DNA from: Coprinellus micaceus
Taxonomy: Eukaryota > Basidiomycota > Agaricomycetes > Agaricales > Psathyrellaceae
Assembly (NCBI GenBank): GCA_951394405.1
Contig: OX596339.1
Location: 3,720,001-3,784,000 of the forward strand
Direction: 5' to 3'
DNA: 64,000 nucleotides
The notes beneath the pieces were generated by a model that had not been told where the DNA came from, made no database searches, and worked only from the letters and a program-made list of their open reading frames with translations. Positions 10,500 to 23,186 of this stretch are shown here, piece by piece. Positions within the stretch are counted from its first letter, which is position 1, and the number at the start of each line of letters is the position of its first letter. Made by a program: the position numbers and the translations under genes.

Positions 10500-12630
10500 A
10501 TACAGGTGACAGTGGGGCGAAGCTCATCCGAGAAACCTCCAGGTAGGGACCCAAGTCGAAGGGGCGCGTCTGTGCGGTGTGGCCGTGGTCGATGGGAAGG
10601 AGGCAAGTTTCCTTTCATCATGTGGCGTCATGGTAGGTAGGTGACAGGTACAAGAGGGGGATCAGGATGGTCAAGAAAGAATAGCCGAGCCAATACACAA
10701 AGTGCCTTCGTACACCACAGTCCAGGCGGGTTCACCGATGTGCCGTGGAGCATTTTCAGGGGACTGGGAGTATTGATCGCCGAGGTCGAGAGCAATTGAA
10801 GTCAGGGCAAAGATATGAGGGTTATTTGGTGCATGGTTTTGTCTAGGTAGTTCATGTCCCGGTCTGACTCCAACCCAAGAAGGGTATAGGCACATCTCGT
10901 AAGTTGTCGGGTTGGAAGGGGGCGACGGTCAGGAGGAAGCTTGAAAATCGACAAAAATGAGATTTTATTTCGGTTAGCGCCGGCAATCTTCTCACGCCTC
11001 GGGCTCCAGTTGCAAAGATACCGAAGGGGAGTTTGGGCGCTTGTCTTTGACCATCATGTCTCTCTGTCAGTGCCACTTGCCCATCTGCATAGATGAAGGC
11101 CTCCGAGACGCTCTCTGCGGAAAGGAACATGATTTAGGGTCTTCGCCCCACGAGCTCACCTACCATATCTCGAAATCGACTCCAAATTGCCCCGTCTACG
11201 CTAAACGGTGCCAGGGATACGTGGAAGTGCGGGCATTCATGGAGGGAAAAGGAGCTTGGAGCGTCTCTCTTCGGGTGGGCGTAGAGGCGGTGGACTGGGA
11301 GGGAGGCGAAGGGGATGAAAGGTGTGTTCAATCTGACCGGAATCGTCCCGCTAAATCAGCTAATTCCCGTCTCCGACCCTCAAACAGAAACATATCCCAG
11401 CGCGCCCAAGGATACGCCTCCCACTCTGTGAGGCACACTTAGCCATCCCTGGCTCAAGACTCGCTGCACATCGTCTCGCCAACCACTCATACAATATATC
11501 TGGAACAACAATCCCCACGTACGCGAATTCGCTTAGCTGTATCAGCCCTGGCTAACCCTCCCTTGACATCCACCTACAGCACATCCAGTGCTCTATGTGC
11601 GGGCATTACCTCGATGAACGCCCACCTGCAACCCAGCCTAGCGTGGACGCGGTCACACTCTATCGCTGTGGAACCCCTCCTCGAGTTGTTTGGCCACAGG
11701 CGTCATTTTTGAGGAGACAGGGGGAGGGAAAGAGAGGTATTTCGCACAGTACGTCCGCCCTAGTCAATGCCTTGTTCCTCCCATGTGCTGACCCAATTTC
11801 AGCGTCTTCTCTTTCTCACCATTCCCTATACCACCATCCATCTTCGTCAGTGTCCACTTCGCCAAGATTCCGATTCCTAGACCCAAGCGAGGCTCACCCG
11901 CCCTCGACGTTTCTGATCCTTCAACCTCAGGCACCAATGCAGCCCCATTGTCATGAAACTGTGATGGGCTGCCCCTCGTTCAACGCCAACATCCCACATC
12001 TGCCTTCGACCAATAATCGGTCGGCACGAGCCACCTTCGTTTGGTCATTCGAGCGACCTCACCAACCCCCTCATCACGACACATCTCCACACCCCACCGA
12101 ACGAAAAGCTCCTCTCGTCACTCGGACGCGGCTCATGCTACAGTACCCGCTCCACCGTCCAGAACCTCGATAAGTAGCACGGTTGGACGACATTTGTCCA
12201 CTCAGCCGCACACCCAGGTTCTTACACCATACGAACCCCGCATTTGTCGCCCTTCGGAGCGTATCCCTCCACGAGGACCCCAGCGAAGGCGGGCATCGAA
12301 CACCCCTCCACCAGACCTTTGACTCGACGTGCCCCACACGGTCTATACGCGTACCTACGTCCTTGAGCACCGATGCGGAGTCGACGATCATATATATACA
12401 ACCCACGCGGCCCACGCTGGAATCACTACTTTGCATCAGTGCTGGTATCACTATCTTCGCAGCCCTCAGGTATCGGCGGACGCCTTCTCCGTATCCCCGC
12501 TGTCGTCCTACGCTCCGGGAGGTCGCTTGCCCTTGGAAGTTGGGTTTGCGTCTCACTCAGGCAGTGAATTGCTGGCGCTCAGAGCAACCTTGACGTCTCG
12601 AGGTCGCGATCCTATCTCTCGTGCTACCAG
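10500..12630. other. Long spacer without supported gene
   Basis: Open frames of 90-190 codons exist (for example 11595-12173 on +) but none has a recognised motif, a paralogue in the window or consistent splice signals. I see nothing firm here. Confidence 0.3.
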
Positions 12631-12636
12631 CGAGTA

Positions 12637-12690
12637 AACAGCGGGTTCTCTCGGCTTCGACGCGTCGTCGGGGCGAGGGGCTTGCTGTTT
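12637..12690 (+). repeat. Spacer block E, copy 2
   Basis: AAACAGCGGGTTCTCTCGGC followed by GTCGTCGGGGCGAGGGGCTT, alignable with the five other block-E copies. Confidence 0.5.
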
Positions 12691-13019
12691 GGCAGCTGCG
12701 ACGGGTGGCAGTACGCGGGTGGAATCCGCTGTCAACTCTTCGCTCCGAGTTATTAGGGGACTCGGGCTCACGGTGACCGCCCGTACCCTACCAGCGCCGT
12801 CAATGCTGCACAAGCGCAGCAAGTCGTTCGGCATCTGCCCTCGTCATCCCCTCATCCATGTCAGGCCCACCTGTTATCCAGGCCGACGGCCCACCAATCC
12901 ACTATAATATAGGTACGAATGAAGGTTAGCAGTGGATGGAGGGTGATTGGGGGTCGAGGTTTGGGTCGAACCGGCGTTGGGCTTCGTCGTGAATGTTGCG
13001 GGGGTGCGGAAGACAGCTT

Positions 13020-13400
13020 ATTTGACCCATTGAATGCTACGGAGACCAACTTCGCGACGACTCCATTGGGCGAAGGTGCTCCCTGCTCCCTGCTTCGACT
13101 CCGGTCCCTTCGACGCTGCCTCTCCGAGCATCAGCTAAATGCAGCCTATGAAAAGAAGGGTGGGGACGTACAGAGCGGAAGGGGGGGAATAGGATCTGGT
13201 TGATGGAGAGGGTCGAAAATCGTTGAGTGGACTGGAGACGGAGGGCGCTGTGGCCGTTGCGTGTGGGTAGAAAGGTATGTTTTGTTCTACCTGGGCTGCC
13301 TACCGGTCTGACCGTATTCGGTCCCTCCATATCCAGTCAGAGCTCTTCCCTTCCTAAGATGCTCTCACCAGTCAGCCAGCCCTGAACCAAGACTCCCAGT
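13020..13400 (+). other. Block B copy 2: conserved spliced unit, unknown
   Basis: Candidate intron 13275-13336 (62 nt, AAAG|GTATGT...CCAG|TCAGAGCTC). The exon just upstream carries stops in the frame that is open in copies 1, 3 and 4. No ACGCGT doublet lies upstream; only a single ACGCGT near 12659. Confidence 0.4.
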
Positions 13401-13439
13401 CGACCGATCGCCTTCGCTGACGTCCTCCACTTATCAATC

Positions 13440-14245
13440 ACCATTCTACGACCATCCACGGGCTTCCGCGGTGCAGACTCGATGCGCTGTCAACCTGATC
13501 ACACAAGTCATATGCTATTCACCTCGTCTTCCATATTCGCTCGTCCATTCAGGGGTCCACCTCCAATCAACCGAGGCGTAGGATCATGCAAAGCCGGCAG
13601 CACCGTCAGGGACCACTGGCTATCAAGCTCACTTGGGACCACAAGCAACGCTTCGATTGCTAACAAGGGCCCTTCCCCTCTGTCCAATCCCATGCCTACA
13701 ATCCCTCGTCTTCCCCATCCCAGTTTCAGTACTTCGTGACCGGCCTAAATTCTCCTATCGTCGACGAACCGTAGGCAAAGGATTCACGGCGAATATGGGT
13801 TGCACAACCATTGTTAATGCCTACTCCTACTCCGCTCTCCCCCTTAATCTTGATCTCGACCCTACGCTCCCCTTCGCATATCGACCCCTATGCTCTGGGT
13901 CTCCGTTGTTTGAAGGGGTGGGTGGGTAGAATTGGGATGCGTTGAACAAGGCTTGGGAGCAAGGGCACGACGAGGAAAGCCGAGCCCTCGCAGACTATTC
14001 GGCTTGAACTGTATGCCCCCTTCGATATTGGATGCCTGCATTTCTCACCATACTTAACCCGCTCCCTCGCATTACAACTTTCAACGGCTCTGAAGAACCG
14101 TTCTCGTACTTCTACCACGAGAGCGGTCTTCAAAACTGTCTTTGCCCCTCGCCGAGTCCCAACTCCCATCCTACCCTATTCGATTCTCTCCGCCCGAGAT
14201 GTCCTAGGCAATTGCGACTTCAAGCTTGGAAAGCTAGTTGCATAC
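13440..14245 (+). repeat. Spacer block C, copy 2
   Basis: ATG at 13795 opens M-G-C-T-T-I-V-N-A-Y-S-Y and stays open for 44 codons. It is preceded by the shared bases TCGTCGACGAACC. A later part (GACTTCAAGCTTGGAAAG) matches block-C tails at 20140, 28855 and 37110. Confidence 0.5.
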
Positions 14246-14617
14246 GTGCGTTCCAAGGTGGCCGGGGTTGATCAGGCGGCAAGCTTCCAGCGACTGGGGT
14301 CGAACTGTTGGCGCAGATCGCTCACATCACTTGTCCTTCAACTATGTATCAATTCATTTATTTGCGCCACACTTGCCGATCATCGTCGCTATCTGCCTGA
14401 CGTTGGGATGGGATCATCAAGTTGGCCTCGATGTAGGAATAGCGGCGATGGACGCACGACTCGGATATGTTACCTTTCCTACGGACGATGAATAGAGCAT
14501 ACCCCCAACACAAGGATCAGCCCACGCGAACCGTAAATCGCAATCTCCAACCTCCCTTTTATTGATCTTCAACCTGATTTCCTTGAACGCGAGGCTTCGT
14601 CTCAACCAAACTTGAAG

Positions 14618-14744
14618 GATAAGCGCCTATCTTAGTCAGCACATCGCAGCGTGACACCTGCCGAAATAAGATAGCTGTTGACGGCATGGAGAATACGAAT
14701 ACGTGGCGGTCTGCTCTTTCCCCTTTACTACCACCATCCCAGCT
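14618..14744 (+). promoter_or_regulatory. Proximal promoter and leader of NLR-3
   Basis: AAGCGCCTATCTTAGTCAGC with TTAGTCA at 14632-14638, 107 bp before the ATG. The bases upstream (about 14480-14615, CAGCCCACGC ... GATTTCCTTGAACGCGA) are shared only with NLR-6, where a MITE interrupts them. Confidence 0.6.
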
Positions 14745-16896
14745 ATGTCCAAGACCCCCTCGAACGTTAACATCGGGACGGTCGACCTCGTCACTGCCGC
14801 CGGAAACTACAATCAATATGGGAGCGTGGTCAATATCAATGGTGAGCGTTGAGTGATTCGGGAACGATCACACACGGTGTGGCCTAAGACTGACGATCTG
14901 ACAATTTGTCGTCGTGAAGATGGGGGTCAATACAACGTTGAGGTCAAGGCTGGTGGGCCCATTGGAGTGGACCTTGCCGCCGCGGTGAAGGGTGAGCGGA
15001 ACGCGCCCCACAACCAAAGGGCGTTTGACTTATTCCGAGTTCTAGAGCTCAACGTACACATCTCTGCCGGCTGCATGCACAGCTCCGCCGATCGATTAGC
15101 GGCTCCGAAGTGCCATGAAGACACGCGAAAGGCTGTCCAGGAAGACATCTTCAGCTGGATTAACGATGGGCCTCCGGATGAGGTCCTGTGGCTGACAGGC
15201 CCAGCTGGGACGGGCAAATCGGCGATTATGGGCACATTGTCTGACAAGCTCAAGAAGAAAGGACGGCTTGCTGCTACTTACTATTTCTCTTCGTTCTCCG
15301 GGTCGCTAGAGAGGAAGTCAAAGCGGGGCTTCGTAACGACCCTAGCCTATCAGCTCCAGCAGTGTGAACAATTGGGCAGCTGGGTCGCATCAGCTATCCT
15401 CGCGGCCGTGCAGAAGGACCCAGCAGTGTTTAGGATGACCTTGGAGGAGCAGATGGAGAGGCTGGTGCTACGGCCACTACGAGAGGGTGGCCAGGCGAAT
15501 CATAAATCTCAGAGTCCGATGGTCATCCTTGTTGACGGGGTCGACGAATGCGGGGAGGACCGGTACGATCAACCTGGGAGGTCGAGGCAAGGGGACCAAA
15601 TCGAGCTTCTCTCCGTCCTCCTCCATGCAATCAACGACCCCGCATTTCCCTTCCGTGTCATCATCGCTAGCCGCCCCGAAACCTGGATCCGCGGATTCTT
15701 CGCCGACACCACTGCCGGCAAGATCACCGAGGTATTTCTTGATGACAAGTACAGCCCAGATGATGACATCCGCCTCTTTCTCAAGTCCAAGTTTGCCGAG
15801 CTCTGTCGACGATACGGGCTCGATCATTCGATGTGGCCCACAGAAGAGGTCGTCGCCAAGTTAGTCCTGGACGCATCCGGCCAGTTCATATACGCTGCAA
15901 CGGTCATTCGCTTCATCGATACACCTGGGGCGCTTCCCCAGGACCTACTCAAGATTGTGCTGAGAGCCGAGCCACAAGACACGCGGAGACCCTTTGCCAT
16001 CTTGGATGCCCTCTATACCTCAATTTTGATGTCAAGTCAGAGCCCTTACGAGACGGTACTATGGCTCAAAGCTCTAGTAATACTTAACAGCCGCACGGAT
16101 CACTCTTCCTCGGCATGGACTACTGACTGCCTTTTCGAGTCGAGTCCAGGGCAAGCACGGATGCTTCTTGTCCTTCCGTCCTTGGTACATATCCCCGCAG
16201 TAGAACCCGGTGAACTTTACACCTCCGAGTTTTATGGGAATAAGTATGGAGTCTCAGGAGTGCCCATTCCTCAAGTTGGCTGGACGACATCCTACGCTTT
16301 CTACCATAAATCCTTCCCTGACTATCTTGAAGACCGTTTTCGATGCGGTGATGCCTTTCCTGGCATCGACAATAACGAGGTCGAGCAGTGGTTATGGGGA
16401 CGCATGTCTCAAACCTTAAAGTGTTGAGTACACTATCTTTACTGCTTCACCCTTCCAGCTAATGCTATGTGCGCAGGCGGTGGTGCTGAAGTGCCGATAG
16501 ATCACCCAGAGCTAGCCTTTATCTTCAAAAGGTGCCTTCTCGACCTTCTGCCTTCAACTGCTAGGACCACCATTGCACACGCCAGTGACGCCTTCGCTGA
16601 TAGCAAGCCAAGTGAATGGCTTACTGTGTATAAACCAGCGCCATTCAAACATAGCTATATCGGCCCGGATACCTTGGTATGGCTATTCCGCTCTGTACAT
16701 GAAAGAGTGAGCCTTTTGAGTGTCACATCGTCATCTTAGCATACTGATGGCAGCCCAGTGCCGTTCCTATTGCCCATGTACTCGGGGTTGCAAGAAGTGG
16801 AGGAAAGCGATCTCAGAGTTTAGTGACGAATGGAACACTGGAAGATGGGACTTATGCGACCTTGTCCTCGACAGATTCTGCCTCAAGCGTCTTTAG
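14745..16896 (+). CDS. NLR-3: NACHT-domain STAND NTPase
   Basis: Exons 14745-14841, 14920-14991, 15046-16422, 16477-16706 and 16759-16896 give 637 residues. Exon 1 is the class-II type MSKTPSNVNIGTVDLV... with AAGNYNQYG; exon 2 is DGGQYNVEVKAGG. The NACHT exon begins ELNVHISAGCMHSSADR. Walker A GPAGTGKS is near 108-115, Walker B VILVDGVDEC follows, then ASRPETW and YHKSFPDYL. The front half (FSGSLERKSK) matches NLR-5, the rear half matches NLR-2. The final exon reads CRSYCPCTRGCKKWRK and stops right after CLKRL. No lesion seen. Confidence 0.85.
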
Positions 16897-17169
16897 TACG
16901 ATTCTCATTGTCTGACCACGGGGGCCGGAGTTCAGTGACGGACCCTACTAGCTTAAACTCTACCACCGCCACCATCTCGCTGTCTCTTGTGTCCCTCCCT
17001 CCTTGTTTCAGCGGTTTACGCGCCCCTGGCCTTTCATAGTTACCTTACCTTTTCACCCCAATAATTGACCTCATATTGAACCATCAGTTTGTTCCTCGTC
17101 CAACATTTATCGGCGGCGAAGGTAGGTTAGAAGAAACAGGGTGTTCACCGAGAGTCGAGTCATGCATAT

Positions 17170-17690
17170 CCGGGACAGAGACATTAACCGGCCCGAGCAA
17201 CGTATTGAGTAACATCGGTGTTCTACTGATGTCGTGTCGTTGACTAGGGTCAAAATAGGTTTAATCGTACGGATGCCGAGAAGGGGAGGGATGATCATCA
17301 GCTCTTTTTGACACACGAAGCACTGTCCATTGTCCTGGAGGCGTTTTGGTGGCGATTCGGGTCGGACGTTGAGGTACCCAAACAGCACAGAACCATGTCA
17401 AAGGAAATTTAGGAGAGTCGCCCTCCCAGCTAGCCGTCGAGCGAGAGACATACACACGAATAGAGAACGTCGATCCGAGCCACCGAAAGCAGGGTCTTTT
17501 TGGAGTCGGGGATGCATTGATAGGTGATGGAGGGTACGAGCTGGGGCCGCGAGGCTTCAATGTGCTTCAAAAGCAGAAAAAACACGCGGGAGAGAGATAG
17601 GGTTTGAGTAGGGTAGGTCATGTTGGAGACGGTGGATTGGGGATGTGACCGAGCGGGGCTGACGTCTTTGTCATAGTGGTCGATGAACAT
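17170..17690. repeat. Spacer block D, copy 2
   Basis: Paralogue of 9990-10490, placed about 280 bp after NLR-3. The same GCAGGGTCTTTTTGGAGTCG phrase is at about 17490. Indels break any common reading frame. Confidence 0.6.
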
Positions 17691-18114
17691 GCCTGTAGAA
17701 GATGGCAATTTGCTTAAGTTGACCCAGCCCTTTCACCCTCTACGAAACGCCTCGACGCGGGTACATGTACCCGGTGTCTGGTGGCCTATTCCAGAACTGT
17801 GAGTTGAGCTTTGAAGTCTATCGAATCTCACATTGAGAATTGGTTCACGTTGGAGGAAGACAGAAACGGTGGAAATCAGCATGGAGCGTGCAGAAGTGTT
17901 CGGCATGCAGGTGTGTTCGAGCTCTCCTGTACGCCTGAACTCGCTAACGTAGCCCTGTTAGTACCAGAAACGCATTACATTCCCCTGTCCTGCCTAAGCT
18001 TTCCGATGAACACATCACCTCTCGCCCATGAAATTGGGGATAAAGCCGATACAGACGTGGGGTGAGGGCCATTTCAATACAGCCGGCCACTCCTCAGCGC
18101 AGCCTTTTCCTTGG

Positions 18115-18290
18115 TGTAGTGGTGCGTAGGTCAATCCGCTACCTCGGTAACAGATCGTCTTTTGAAACATTCCGCAGATGTTGAATGCACGAGAACTCGC
18201 GGCATCGTTTGCCCCTTTTCTGGATCCTGGCGATCCCAGCGCTGGGCTGCTCCTAGCACGAACTTCGACGAACGATGCGTGTCGGAGGCC
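18115..18290. repeat. Spacer block F, copy 2
   Basis: Starts with CAGCCTTTTCCTTGGTGTAGTGG, also present at 26725. The TGGTGTAGTGG word resembles a tRNA A box but no B box follows. Confidence 0.5.
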
Positions 18291-18329
18291 TCTTTACTGG
18301 ATCATAAGGAAGGGAGGTAATTATCGAGT

Positions 18330-18720
18330 ACGGAGGTGGACGTGAGGAGGGATTGGAAGGGAATCTCTCAGATGCACGTGTAGACCCAACACAGGGGACA
18401 AGTGCCTGCGAGTGTGCATGGGTCTCGTAGGATCGAGGCTCGTTGGCTGGAGCAGCGTGGAGTGAATCAGAGAGCGGTGGGAGGGGGACGAGATATGTTG
18501 GGGTTGGGAAAGATTGAGAAAGGGTGGCGTCTAGTGGGGAGTTCGAAGTGCGAGGAATGGGTAAAGGGGCGGAGATCTGGAGTTGAGCTGACTGCCGCCC
18601 TTTCCATCTCGACGTGCTCGAGCAAGGAACGCTGTTGGAGACGGGAGAATATCACAGAAAAGGAGCACCCCAGGGAGAGCTTGAGACTGGGGTGGTTACG
18701 CCTGGGTTGAAGACATAGAA
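18330..18720. repeat. Spacer block A, copy 2
   Basis: Contains GGATTGGAAGGGAATCTCTCAGATGCA and GACGTGCTCGAGCAAGGAAC as in copies 1 and 3. The - strand frame R-S-L-L-E-H-V-E-M-E is kept here and near 27190. Confidence 0.5.
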
Positions 18721-18759
18721 CGAGGGGAAGAAGCAGAAAATCTCATTTCTGCCTTGCAG

Positions 18760-18930
18760 GCCTAATTCGGACAACGGCCTTATGGATCACCGAGCTCGAG
18801 CCGAGATTGTGCTAGGACTGCAGATTTATTCGACATCGAAGGATAAGGGACGCGTTTTCTGGACCTGATGACGCGTCTCCCCAACCTCGCTTATAATTCA
18901 GCACTGTAGACGATGCCTGGCGCGTCCCCC
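18760..18930 (+). promoter_or_regulatory. Block M copy 2: ACGCGT doublet
   Basis: ACGCGT at 18850-18855 and 18871-18876 (21 bp apart), GGCGCGTCC from 18919 (48 bp after the second box). A TTATAA stretch lies between. Confidence 0.65.
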
Positions 18931-19079
18931 ATCCCCCCTTTCGTCTTGGCCGCAAGATGGAGGGCCGCCTTACTTCCCGATTTAGATCCGGACACGGGCA
19001 TCGCCGCCACGACTCGCGATGATCGTTATGGGCGCTTGCTCTCGACCACCACCACCATACCCAACGGCGACCCCAGATA

Positions 19080-19530
19080 GGCTCGATCGATGGTCAGGGA
19101 CGTCTTATTTGACCACGGAAGACACCGAACTCGACTATTTCAAAGCCAAGGAGACCAATCTCAAGGCGACTGCATTGGGCGAAGATGTTCCTCGATTTGA
19201 CTGCAGTCCCCTTGATGCTGGGTCTCTGAGCATCACCTGAATGCAGAACCCAAGTGGAAGGACGGATACGCACGGGGAGAAAGGGGGGAATAGGATCCGG
19301 CTGATCAAGAGGGTCGAGAGGCGTTGGGTCGACTGGAGACAAAGGATGCGATGCCTTTGTGTTTGCGTAGACAGGTACGTTTCATTCGACCTGGGGTGCC
19401 TACCTTTCTGACCGTATTTATTCCTCCATATCCAGCCAGAGCCCTTCCAAACTACGACCCTCAATCGACTCACCCTGGCACTCGGTCCCTGATGCCCTCT
19501 ACCCATCAACCGCACCTCTAGGACGATCGC
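19080..19530 (+). other. Block B copy 3: conserved spliced unit, unknown
   Basis: Candidate intron 19375-19435 (61 nt, ACAG|GTACGT...TCCAG|CCAGAGCC). An ATG at 19241 (ATGCAGAACCC) opens about 45 codons to the donor and, spliced, about 38 more, a possible 83-residue protein with R-V-E-R-R-W-V-D-W. It is the longest frame of the five copies. Confidence 0.4.
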
Positions 19531-19537
19531 CGGTCTG

Positions 19538-20210
19538 GTGCGGTGCGTAGATGCGCACGCAACCCGACCATTATCGACGAGCCATAAACAAACCGTTCAC
19601 GTCGAACATGGGCTACACAACCATCGTCAACGCCTACCCCTACTTCGCCGGCCTCGTCAGTCTTTATCCCGACATTACGCTCCCCTCACCATCTCGCCCT
19701 CTACGTTCTGCGTCCTCGACTCCCCAGTTCGTCCCCATACTGATCCGTCTGACGAGAGCATCCCGAAGGGCGATCATTCTCCCGTCGATAGCGACGACGG
19801 TCTTCGTGGCGACTTCTGTCACTTTCAAGCTTTCTCTTGAGCGACAGCGTCCTCCGTACGCTGAGTGAGTTTGGGGTTGTGGGTGCGGGAATCAACACAG
19901 GGGTTGGGAGGTGGCAATGAATAGAATTGGGATGCGTTGCGTAAGGCTTGAGAGCAAGGGCGCGGCTAGGATGGTGCGTTCCCTTCGATATGGGCCGCCT
20001 GCATTTCTCACCATACCCATCCCACTTCCTCAGGCTCCCAAATGTTGCATTATAACCCCAGGAGCGCTCTTCACCACTATCCTCGCTCGTCGTTCCAACT
20101 CCCCTTCGATCGTCACCTCCCAAGGTATCCTAGATGGTCGCGACTTCAAGATTGGAGTACCACCGACGATTGAGTCGGAGGGACCCCTCAGCATTGCATG
20201 ATCCCCAACC
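19538..20210 (+). repeat. Spacer block C, copy 3
   Basis: ATG at 19608 opens M-G-Y-T-T-I-V-N-A-Y-P-Y and about 87 codons in all. A donor-like ATG|GTGCGT near 19975 matches ATG|GTACGT of the copies at 28690 and 36910. Confidence 0.5.
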
Positions 20211-20579
20211 CACGTTTATTCGGCGGTTCGAGGGATGGCTTACCATGTCGTACGAGTCACCCGTTGCCGAATTCCAACTAATTTCGAACAGGTTTACATT
20301 TCATGGATACCCTCCGTCCTTTGTCATGACACCGTGCCACCGAATCGACCAAGCGCAAAGACCCGCAGCGCCACAATGGCCGGTGTAAAGCAGGACCAGT
20401 CGCGCACAAATGTGCCGACGTTTGAAGCGACCCTGATTCACTCCACCTCGAGTAAGCTGGTGGTGGTGGTAGCTCCCTCCCAGGAGATCACTACACAATT
20501 TTGTCACCGGTGACCAAGCACAGCATAGCCGGTGCCCATTGTCGTTGCTCATTCACCCCAGTTGCCCCACGAAACGTGG

Positions 20580-20640
20580 AAACGGCGAGTTCCCTTGGCT
20601 TTGACATGTAGTCGAGGCAGGGGTCTCGCCATTTATCTCC
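20580..20640 (+). repeat. Spacer block E, copy 3
   Basis: AACGGCGAGTTCCCTTGGCT with GTCGAGGCAGGGGTCT, about 460 bp before NLR-4; the copy before NLR-5 is at nearly the same distance. Confidence 0.55.
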
Positions 20641-20911
20641 AAGGCGGGACAGGGTGATCGAGCGCCTGTCCGTGGGTGTCTTGAGGGTGAACTACTGCTC
20701 ATTACCGTGTGGTTTTGTCACAGTCGGGATCTTGGGCCTTTCACGTGCATTCTTAGAACCGTCCGTGCAGAACCACTTCTGTTTCAGTTAAATTGCCAAC
20801 TTATTTGTATTCACCTGTACTAGCGTACATCTTTACTCCCCGTGTGGCCTCCCGGTTTCGATCAACGCATGGGACAAGCCTGCCAAGCTATCCCTACAGG
20901 TACCAGCGCGG

Positions 20912-21039
20912 CCCAGGTCACATATAGGCGCCCAGCTTAGTCAGCGACCGCAGCCGCACGACATAATGAAAGAGAGCTGTTGGAGGCGTGGGGAACACGC
21001 GGCGTTCGCTCTTTACCCTTGACCACCACCATCCCTGTA
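20912..21039 (+). promoter_or_regulatory. Proximal promoter and leader of NLR-4
   Basis: ATAGGCGCCCAGCTTAGTCA with TTAGTCA at 20937-20943, 97 bp before the ATG. GGTACCAGCGCGGCCCAGG just upstream is shared with NLR-2 and NLR-5. Confidence 0.6.
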
Positions 21040-23186
21040 ATGTTCAACAACGCCTCCCACTTGAACGTTGGGGACGTCACCCAGATCAATGCCCATGGCT
21101 TCAATCGTTCGGGATCAGTCAACGTTAGCGGTGAGTCCTGAGGGAGCGACGGGCACGATGGGGGATCGGTGGGCTGAGTGATTCGTCTAGATGGGGGTCA
21201 ATACTCGAGCAACGTAGAAATCCACGCAGGAGTTTACCAGGAGATTCGTGGGGATGACACTAGCTTGAACAGTGGGTAGATGCGCTGGTAGATGTACAGC
21301 CAGGTACGATTTCTAACATTGGTCCGACAGAGCTCTACACGCATATCACCCCAGCGGCTATGCACAACTCCGCAGCGCGAGTCGACGCACCCAAGTGCCA
21401 TGAAGACACCCGGAAGGCTGTTCAGGATGATATCTTCAGCTGGATGTCGCATGGCACCGCCGACGAAGTGCTGTGGTTGACGGGGCCGGCTGGGGCGGGA
21501 AAATCGGCGATTATGGGCACAGTCTGTGATAGGCTGAAGGAGAGCGGCCAGCTTGCTGCAACCTTCTTCTTCGCCGCCTACCTGGGAAGGACGTCCAAGC
21601 AGGATTTCATCACAACGCTCGCGTATCAACTCCAACGACACCCTGATTTTAGAGGCCAGATCGCGGAACCAATGCTGGCTGCCATTCGTCACGATCCTGC
21701 TATCTTCGAGATGAGTTTGATGGAACAGTCGGAGATCCTCATTCTACAACCTCTCCGTTTCTCCCGTAGTCGGCGGCCCTCCAACTCGACCTTAGCTATG
21801 GCCATTGTCATCGACGGAGTGGATGAGTGTGGGGAAGCCACATATGGTGACTCTGGTCGGTCAAGGCAGGGCGACCAACTGGAAGTCCTTTCCGTCCTCC
21901 TGCAGGCAATCCGGGACCCCGCTTTCCCTTTCCGCGTCATTATTGCCAGTCGTCCGGAAACCTGGATCCGGGGATTCTTCACCAACCTCGGTACGAGGAT
22001 AGCCACCGAAATATTCCTCGATGACAAGTACAGTCCCGATGACGATATCCGTCTATTCCTCAAGGCTAAGTTTACCGAGCTCAGTCGTCGGTATTGCCTT
22101 GATCCCTCAACATGGCCCACAGAAGCGGTCATCAACAAGTTAGTTTGGGACGCATCCGGCCAGTTCATCTACGTCGCCACTGTTCTTCGCTTCATCGATA
22201 CCCCCGGAACGCTTCCGCAAGCACAGCTCGAAGTCGTTCTCAAGATCAATCTGGAAAACAAGTTGAATCCGTTCAGTGCGTTGGACGCGCTTTATACTTC
22301 GATTCTGCAGTCAAGCCCCAGTCCCGAAGGCTCCGTGCTTTGGCTGAAAGCTCTACACCGCATCCAACGGGAGTTAGGCATCCCGGAACCTTCGGCATGG
22401 ACTGTCGATCGGATATTCGAGTCGAGTGCAGGACAAGCACAGATCCTCCTTGGCATGCTCCCATCATTGATTCATACCGCTAGCAATACCACAGAGGCCA
22501 CCGGCTCGGCGCTTTATAGGGACATACTGGGGGTGTCGGCTGCGCTCACTCCCAAAGTTGGGTGGACGACTTCCTATGGTTTCTACCACAAATCCTTCCC
22601 TGACTACCTCGAAGAACCTTCGCGATGTGGGGCTGCCTTCCCTGGCGTCGATGATGGCAAGGTCAGGCAGTGGTTAGCGGGGCGCTTCGCTCAAACCTTG
22701 AAGTGTTGAGTATACCATCGCTTCACTATTATACCCCTCCAGCTAATGGTTTCTGCGCAGGTGGAGGTCCCGAAGTCCCAATACCTCCAGAATTGCTTGT
22801 TGTTTTCCAGACACGTTTCCTTGATGCTTTGGTTCCATTTTTAGGCATTGAGGGGACACGTTGGAGGATGGACGACGGTATGCTTTCCCGCTGCAAACCG
22901 AGCGTATGGCTTGATATAGCAACACATCTCAAATCCCAACATTGGCCGCCTGGTCATCCCGAGAGGGTCCTGTACATTTATGTGCACAGAAATGTGAGTC
23001 TTTCGGGAGGTCCATGGCAACATATTGACTTGTATTCAGTGCCGTTCCTACTGTCCGTGCAACCCAGGCTGCAAACGATGGAGGCAGGAAATCTCAAAGC
23101 TTCCGAGGCACCAATGGTGGTATGGCTGGACCTCATTTGGCATCCTGCTCGACAGGTTCAACGTCAGACGTTTACGGGATGTCTAA
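21040..23186 (+). CDS. NLR-4: NACHT-domain STAND NTPase
   Basis: Exons 21040-21130, 21191-21271, 21331-22704, 22761-22993 and 23040-23186 give 641 residues. Exon 1 is class I (MFNNASHLNVGDVTQIN...), exon 2 DGGQYSSNVEIHAGVYQEIR. Walker A GPAGAGKS is near 109-116, Walker B AIVIDGVDEC follows, then ASRPETW and YHKSFPDYL. The stretch after Walker A (AAYLGRTSKQDFITT) is unlike the other five, so NLR-4 carries a third version of the front NACHT segment; its rear half is of the PQAQLE type. The last exon reads CRSYCPCNPGCKRWRQ and stops after RRLRDV. A 3' UTR donor AACAG|GTGAGT follows at about 23239. Confidence 0.85.

Noticed and set aside
11595..12173. 192-codon + strand frame
   Set aside because: Low-complexity Pro/His/Ser sequence, not conserved in paralogous spacers.
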